Below are positions 58,513-64,000 of a DNA stretch of 64,000 nt, in pieces. Under the pieces are notes generated by a model that had not been told where the DNA came from, ran no database searches, and was given only the letters and a program-made list of their open reading frames with translations. This stretch comes from Lunularia cruciata (Eukaryota > Streptophyta > Marchantiopsida > Lunulariales > Lunulariaceae): positions 17,732,001 through 17,796,000 of the forward strand of contig OX419760.1 in assembly GCA_948567375.1 (NCBI GenBank), written 5' to 3'. Numbering within the stretch: position 1 is the stretch's first letter; every line of letters starts with the position of its first letter. The position numbers and the translations under genes were made by a program.

Positions 58513-59895
58513 TCAAAGTAGACCATCTGCTCCTTGGTGAAAAAGAATATCCTCCACCATTGTGTAAGGTCTAGATCTTGCTGCAAGGGCCTTCCTCTCC
58601 CTAGCATGCATCCCTTCTGGATAGTTACCTCTTGTCACAAAATCCACAATCTCCTTGTACTCCATTGGAACCTCTTGAGTGATTGAGATTGTCATGAGCT
58701 CCTCATCCGGGAAGGAATCATCCACTGGCTCATCTCCATCATGAGCATAGGCTCTAGATAACAAATCAGCATTTGCATGTTTCTTTCCTGGCCTATCCTC
58801 AATGGTGTAGTCATACTCAGACAAGAGTACCATCCACCTTGCTAGTCTTCTTTCAACATTAGGCTTGTTAAAGATGTACTTCAAAGCCTTGTGATCTGTG
58901 ACAATGGTGGCTTTCCCTCCAATCAAGTAGTGTCTAAACTTCTTGAGACCAAAGATCACTGCCAACCCTTCTCTCTCCATGATAAAGTAGTTCTTCTCTG
59001 CTGAAACCATCTGCCTACTAACATAAGCTATTGGATGATCATGCCCATCTTGGTCTAATTGACTAAGAGTGCATCCTATAGCTACATTAGAAGCATCAGT
59101 GTAGAGGATGAAAGGCTTACTCCAATCAGGTTTAGCAAGAATTGGAGCTACAACAAGGGATTGCTTGAGCTCCTCAAAAGCTTTGAGAACCTCCTTGTCT
59201 TCCAAAATCACCATGTAATCTACACCCTTCTTCATGTAGATGGTCAATGCATAAGCCTTGTTGGAAAATGAGAAGATGAACCTCCTATAGTATCCAACCA
59301 TCCCCAAGAATTGGCATAACTTTGTCAAGCTTGAAGGGAATGGAAGGTCTGAGATTTTCCTCACCTTCTCAGGATCAACTGCTATTCCATCCTTGGAGAT
59401 GATGTGCCCCAAAAGTAGACCTTCTTCACATCCAAAAATGCACATCTCTGGGTTGAGTGATGCATTTGCCTCATCCAAGTGTTGCAAGACTTTGATAAGG
59501 TGCTCAAAGTGCTCCTCCTTGCTCCCATAGACACAAAAGTCATCAATGAAGTCTCTCATAAATTTCCCAATGAAAGGTTCAAATACCTTGTTCATGAACC
59601 GTTGGAATGTGGCAGGAGCATTGCAAAGCCCAAAAGGCATGACCTTGAAAGCGTAAGTTCCCCAAGGTGTGGTGAATGTGGTGAGTTGTTGATGCTCTGG
59701 TGCAATCTTGATTTGGTTATATCCACTATAACCATCTCCAAAACTATACCTCTCATGACATGCAACCTCCTCCAAGATCTCATCAATGAATGGCAATGGG
59801 TAGTAGTCCTTCTTGGTAACAACATTGAGCTTCTTGTAATCCACACATACCCAAAGCTTACCATTCTTTTTCTTCATAATGACAATTGGAGACAC
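58513..59895 (-). pseudogene. Family-2 copy b RT and RNase H
   Basis: A 460-residue open frame. RT: KKKNGKLWVCVDYKKLN, GDGYSGYNQI (first catalytic Asp), MPFGLCNAPATFQRFMN, FIDDFCVYG (YxDD equivalent, both Asp present), GHIISKDGI. RNase H: YTDASNVAIGCTLSQ, ISAEKNYF-type block with MEREGLAVIFGLKKF (Glu) and TDHKALKYIF. The catalytic residues all look intact. Two TGA codons (both where Trp is expected) separate it from the upstream frame. Confidence 0.92.
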
Positions 59896-60213
59896 TCATT
59901 CTCAATTCTCTACCTCAAAGATAAATACAACCTCCTTGAGCTTATCAATCTCCTCCCTCACAACCAAAGATATTGGTGGGCTAATGCGATGTTGTTTTTG
60001 GCGGATTGGTCTTGCATGTGACTCTACCTCTATCTTGTGCTCCTCCAAGGTGACTTCCTTCAAATCCTTGTAATTAAAAGCAAACACATGGATGAACTTG
60101 CGGAAAATCTCCTCAAATCTCACCTTCTCCTCCTTGGTAACATTTGGACCATACTTGAGGATAGATAACCTTCTCTCTACCTCCTCAAGTGTCAATGGTG
60201 ATTTATCTGGGTC
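59896..60213 (-). pseudogene. Family-2 copy b, segment leading into RT
   Basis: Encodes DKSPLTLEEVERRLSILKYGPN … FAFNYKDLKEVTLEEHKIEV … ARPIRQKQHRISP, the usual region between protease and RT fingers. Collinear with copy a 51368-51525. It is in frame with the foreign gag upstream and stops at two TGA codons in 59896-59904. Confidence 0.85.
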
Positions 60214-61352
60214 CTTTTGGTTGCTCATCGGTGGTCTTCGTGCAGGAGCATTGGGGTTATACTCCCTGGGTCCAAACCTCGGACCTTGATATGATGTGCT
60301 CGGTTGAGGCTGTACCTCTTGAGTTTGATACACCGCCTCTTCGTCATCGTCTTGGTTCCATCCCGGAACCCAATCAATTTGCTGCACCGGGAATGCATTA
60401 CGAGTATTGCATTCTGTGTTGGCGTGGCCGGATTTTTCACAGGCGGTGCACCACACATTAGATCGTCCAAATGCTGGGGCCTTTCTTTGGTCCTTAGCCC
60501 CAATCATCTGGATCTTGAAATCCGAAAAATCCTTGATGAGGGCATCTAGCTTCGTATCCACCTTATGTACACTCTTGGCTGGTGACGTCACTGGTTTCTT
60601 GCCTCCACATCTTCTGACTCGTCTTGGCTTTGATTCTTCTTCGGATTCCGAAGAAGAGCTTGAAGACGTAGAGGATTTGTCCGAAGAAGGGGAGGTACTG
60701 CGCGAAGCTCTCCTTCTGGGCTTCTTGCCCTTCTTCTCCCGATTTCTCTGGTTACCGGTAGAGTGAGAGTGTGCCGCTTCATAACGAGCGACATGTTTGA
60801 GTACTTTATCGAGGGAAGTTACGTTCCTCTCCCTGGCAAAGATTTGTATTTCTAGTGACAGGCCCGCAAGGAACCAGGTAATGGCTTGGGCATCGGAGTA
60901 TCCCACCACCCTCGATTGCTTGGGAACTCGGTTCAGTAATGCCATGAACCGCTCAGAGTAGTCTCTCAACTTCTCCTTCTTGCCCCGGTCCAAATCGTTT
61001 AGTGCCGCGAAGACACTCGTATCATAGTCAACCTCCCGGAATCGTTCCAGGAAGTTGTTTCTCAAGTCTGCCCAGTACGATGGTACAAACCCCTTCTGAG
61101 TCACATGCGTGTACCAGCTCCGAGCTTTCTTGCGAAGCAGACTTGGAAAAATTCTTAGTCGATCCGCCGAGTCATGCTCCTTGTTAGCAAAGGAGATGAC
61201 TTCGAATTCTTCAATGAATTCATCGGGGTCTTCGTCTTGTTCCGTCCCCTTATACTTCTGATAGGCGTGTCGGGTGACAGGAAGCGAAGTCATTGTTTGA
61301 TGCACTGGGATCGGCTGAGGTAATGTAGAACTTGACGGAACGGAAGAATTGG
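60214..61352 (-). CDS. Foreign gag domain replacing the protease of copy b
   Basis: About 380 uninterrupted residues unrelated to copy a's gag. A capsid-type region comes first (FIEEFEVISFANKEHDSADR … KKARSWYTHV … WADLRNNFLERFRE … FLAGLSLEIQIFARE), then a basic/Ser-rich linker, a CCHC zinc knuckle (CTACEKSGHANTEC) and a disordered tail. It is joined in frame at both ends: after ASKID of the family-2 protease start and before DPDKSPLT. The protease sequence found in copy a (50825-51367) is absent. CpG content is clearly higher than in the flanking element. A separate nested gag-bearing element is excluded by the lack of LTRs. Gag assembles particles and binds RNA. Confidence 0.8.
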
Positions 61353-61710
61353 CATCAATCTTGGAGGCATATTCACAAGCCTCTCATGGTGTTGGCTTGG
61401 CATTCACCACCCCCATTGATATTGGAGCTTTTGCCTTCTTCTTCTTCTTGCTCCTTGTAGAACTCAAACCACCTCTAAGCTCCTTTCTCAAGGTAGGGTT
61501 CAAAGCAATCAATTGGCCCACTGTGATGTTAGCCTTGTGACTACCAACATCCTCCAACACATTGTAGTTCCATTGTTGCTTTGAAATCAAGAAATCCTCC
61601 ATCCCCAACTTCTTCCTTGGAGTCTTTGTTGTTGATGGTGTTGAGGTGCGAGTGCTCCTAGTAGACATAGGAGTATCCTTGCTTGGAGTAAATCCTTGAG
61701 AAGAATGAAC
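61353..61710 (-). pseudogene. Family-2 copy b, end of native gag
   Basis: Collinear with copy a 50465-50824 (GFTPSKDTPM, KLGMEDFLISKQQWNYNVLE, KANITVGQLIALNPTLRKEL). It has one TGA at 61384 but otherwise stays in the reading frame used by the foreign gag, RT and integrase. It is cut at 61710 by the LTR of copy c; the rest of gag and the 5' LTR lie beyond the window. Confidence 0.85.
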
Positions 61711-62246
61711 TATAACACTCATTTGTGCATGTGTATGGTATTGTGATATTTAGCTTGGTATTACAAGTACTTAAGAGATATTATTTATATAGAGATAAAG
61801 GATGGTTCTATATTATTCATGGTTAGCTAAAGTTAGTCATAGCTAAGATAGAGGGGACCTTACTTTAGAGGAAGTAGAAAAGATGAGCATCACTATTTTG
61901 GATTTTAGTGTGTTGACTTGGTATTATTCCTAGGTGTTTGGCTTTGAGGAAAGAGTTGAGAACTCTTGGGCCCACAAGCCTTTTTGTTTTGGATTCTTCT
62001 TTAGCCCAAGGATAGCCCATGTGAAGGAATCCTTGACTTAGTGGTTGGGTCAAGATAAGACCACATGCTTAGGGGAATATGCCCATGTGAATGGATATTC
62101 CTTTCTACTTTTTGACTTTACTTGACTTTTAGTCTAGTAACTTGAGTTACTACGGTAATTAGTAACTTTGGTACGTAACTATTTCACAAGTATATAAACA
62201 AGGGGTGAGGAGGTACTCATCATCCTTTCATTTGCAACTATCTCTC
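61711..62246 (+). repeat. Partial LTR of family-2 copy c
   Basis: The first 536 bp of the 692-bp family-2 LTR, in plus orientation, starting TATAACACTC (TGTAACACCC mutated). It is inserted in copy b in the opposite direction and is cut at 62246 within CTATCTCTC by the next insertion. Confidence 0.85.
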
Positions 62247-64000
62247 TGTGACAACCCGGCAAATATCACTTTTGCGGTAATCGGGTAAGTAAAGTTCGTT
62301 CCCGCAGAGATACGAGTCAGAAATGTCCAAATACAAAGTAAAGTAACAATTTCAGTTCTTCTTGAGTTCTTCTTTAGTCTCTCAGGTAGAAACCACACCC
62401 AGAAGAGAGTAACAAGCACTGACTCGCAGTCTTGTCACAAATTCACACTCCTTAATCACAACTCCATCAAATCTTTCCAAACAATCTTGATTGTGATGAT
62501 TCAGGCTCTCCCAAAAACGGCACTTCAGTGCAAAACGACTTTGCCTCAGAATTGTGTTCCACCCTTCCACCGAAGGCACAACTTCCTTGATCAAAATTGC
62601 TTCACATCAACTTCGCACTGCACTCACAAATGCAGAATACTACCAACACTACAATTCCTCTCAGATCTATCAAGGCATTGCTTCGATTGCACTACACTCA
62701 GGATCAAACACACAGAATGAAGATCAAGGCTGTGGATCCAACATCCAACAAGCACTCTGACTTGCACTTTGAATTTCTCCAAACATTCACAAACACAATT
62801 GCAAAGTTGATACTCAGAATCAAGCTCAAGTGACGAGCACTGCTTTACAGCACTTCGCTTTATCTATTCTTAGAAATAATGAGCACTGAACAACATTTCA
62901 TGCGAATGCCACTCTTAAATAGTGAAGCAATCGACAGTTCTAACAACTATACCGTTTCTACATCAACTGTTCTAACCTGCAGATCCGAAATGACTATGCA
63001 CCTCTTCATATCTGCCCCTTCAAATCTTGAATCGGTTACTAATCCGATCCGATGTCTACTTCTTCCTCGGCTTTCAAACCCGAACCCGAAGTAATCTTAC
63101 TTCCTACTACTCTGTCCTCGGGTTTCACAACTCCTACATCTTCTACCAGATCCAGCAATTCTCTTTCCTGATCTGAAATTGCACTATCTATCTAACTCTT
63201 CATCTTTCGACCCACTCTTCTCTACTGTCGCTGAGGGCAACTCCGAAGACATTTGGATCCCGATGTTATCTACGTCGGGTTTTGCTTTAACATCCTGCCG
63301 AAGCTTTTCTAACTCTATTCTTACTAAGTCTAATCTAATCGCGATATTGTCTTGTACTTCTAAGATCTTCCTATCTACACGAGTTCTCAATTTAATCAAC
63401 AAGACATTCAAATCTGTATCTTTCGCTTGCCTTCGCCTCATCTCCTGCACCAACAGCTTCACATAGGTAGTTCATCACATAGGTAGTTCTCTCCGGCTTC
63501 AGGAGGGCCATTAGTGCACTCACAATTCCCCTCCTCACTGGGTCCTTATAACTCTCAACTTTATACCCATTCTTCGTCCTCTTCGACAAGAAGGCTTCTC
63601 TCACCTCCTGCGTTTCTTGAGCTATCTCTCATTTCCCCAAGAACGTGGCCCCCTGCTCCGAGCCTGCCTCCTTCCCAAGTACGAGTCTCCAATCTGACTC
63701 TGTCCAGCGAGCCGGATTTCCTCTCTTCCCTTCTTCCTCGGGACCATCGAGACATTTACTCTTGATGATTTCTGTCATGAATCCTGGAAAACTTACGTTC
63801 CAATTCCATGCCAGAAAGGTGATCCGAAGTCGGCTCAAGACTTCGATCCTTGCTACTACATCTAATCTCCGAATTGCATGATTTCTCACTGCAAATTTGG
63901 AGTTCTTCTTCCCTCCTCCCATCTCTTCTACTTTCTTTCGGTCTCTCGATTTCTCTCTCTCGACTTCTCCCTTACACACTAACACGAGTCCAACGCTATG
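62247..64000. mobile_element. Unclassified CpG-rich insertion, left end only
   Basis: It starts TGTGACAACCCGGC exactly at the break in copy c's LTR, a typical LTR terminus. Base composition is less AT-rich and richer in CpG than the surrounding nest, which suggests a young element. A run of minus-strand coding-like sequence follows at 63184-63985. The right end, orientation and class cannot be settled from the part visible. Confidence 0.55.
63184..63985 (-). pseudogene. Coiled-coil coding relic in the terminal insertion
   Basis: Minus-strand pieces in frame 63985-63629 and, after one stop, 63604-63392 (VREAFLSKRTKNGYKVES…, RRGIVSALMALLKPERTTYV), then in a shifted frame 63462-63184 (RRRQAKDTDLNVLLIKLR, a helix-rich charged segment, ending KDEELDR). 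A 16-base direct duplication (CATAGGTAGTTCATCA / CATAGGTAGTTCTCTC) near 63465-63490 coincides with the frame change. I do not recognise the protein; position suggests a gag or other structural protein of the inserting element. Confidence 0.35.

Overview
This window looks like a gene-poor, transposon-saturated part of a large plant nuclear genome. The evidence is one spliced host gene with plant-type introns and a telo-box upstream, many Ty3/gypsy and Ty1/copia relics with plant-style LTRs and tRNA primer sites, and an AT-rich, CpG-poor background everywhere except around the host gene and two younger insertions. The species cannot be named from sequence alone; a non-flowering land plant (bryophyte, lycophyte, fern or conifer) is a reasonable guess.

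Left nest (1-18233). Chromovirus copy B (minus) runs from before base 1 to 18233. Chromovirus copy C (minus, 3121-15737) sits in its reverse-transcriptase gene with a TAAGT/TAAGC target duplication. Copy C in turn holds a broken copia element (3899-6115), an unclassified 1.85 kb block and the complete chromovirus copy A (plus, 9183-14781, duplication TTGTT). A 692-bp solo LTR of family 2 interrupts copy B at 1214-1905.

Gene island (about 18.2-26.5 kb). A LINE-like RT scrap and a small degenerate repeat array precede an apparently intact ten-exon minus-strand gene for a pinin-type nuclear/splicing protein (450 aa, exons between 20327 and 25880). A short open frame on the opposite strand starts 496 bp upstream of it.

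Middle (26.5-40.1 kb). A decayed PIF/Harbinger transposase with a recognisable intron (28245-29329) and a minus-strand coding relic (30275-31250) are followed by a large LTR element (32731-40132). Its about 2.4-kb LTRs are largely built of short degenerate repeats. Its interior carries no retroviral genes but pieces of two host genes, ESF1 (pre-rRNA processing) and, probably, a kinesin-14.

Right nest (40.2-64 kb). Elements are stacked inside one another: family-3 copy G2, then G3, then chromovirus E, then F, then family-3 copy G1, then family-2 copy b, then family-2 copy c, then an unclassified CpG-rich element. A complete family-2 derivative (copy a, 47102-52723) lies inside F. The right-hand halves of the nested elements lie beyond the window.

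The most notable items are: (i) a PHD finger at the integrase C-terminus of family 3; (ii) the two-gene capture inside the 32.7-40.1 kb element; (iii) a foreign gag domain that replaces the protease of family-2 copy b in frame; (iv) perfect heat-shock-element arrays in the chromovirus LTRs; (v) a tidy RT-less family-2 derivative with intact ends.
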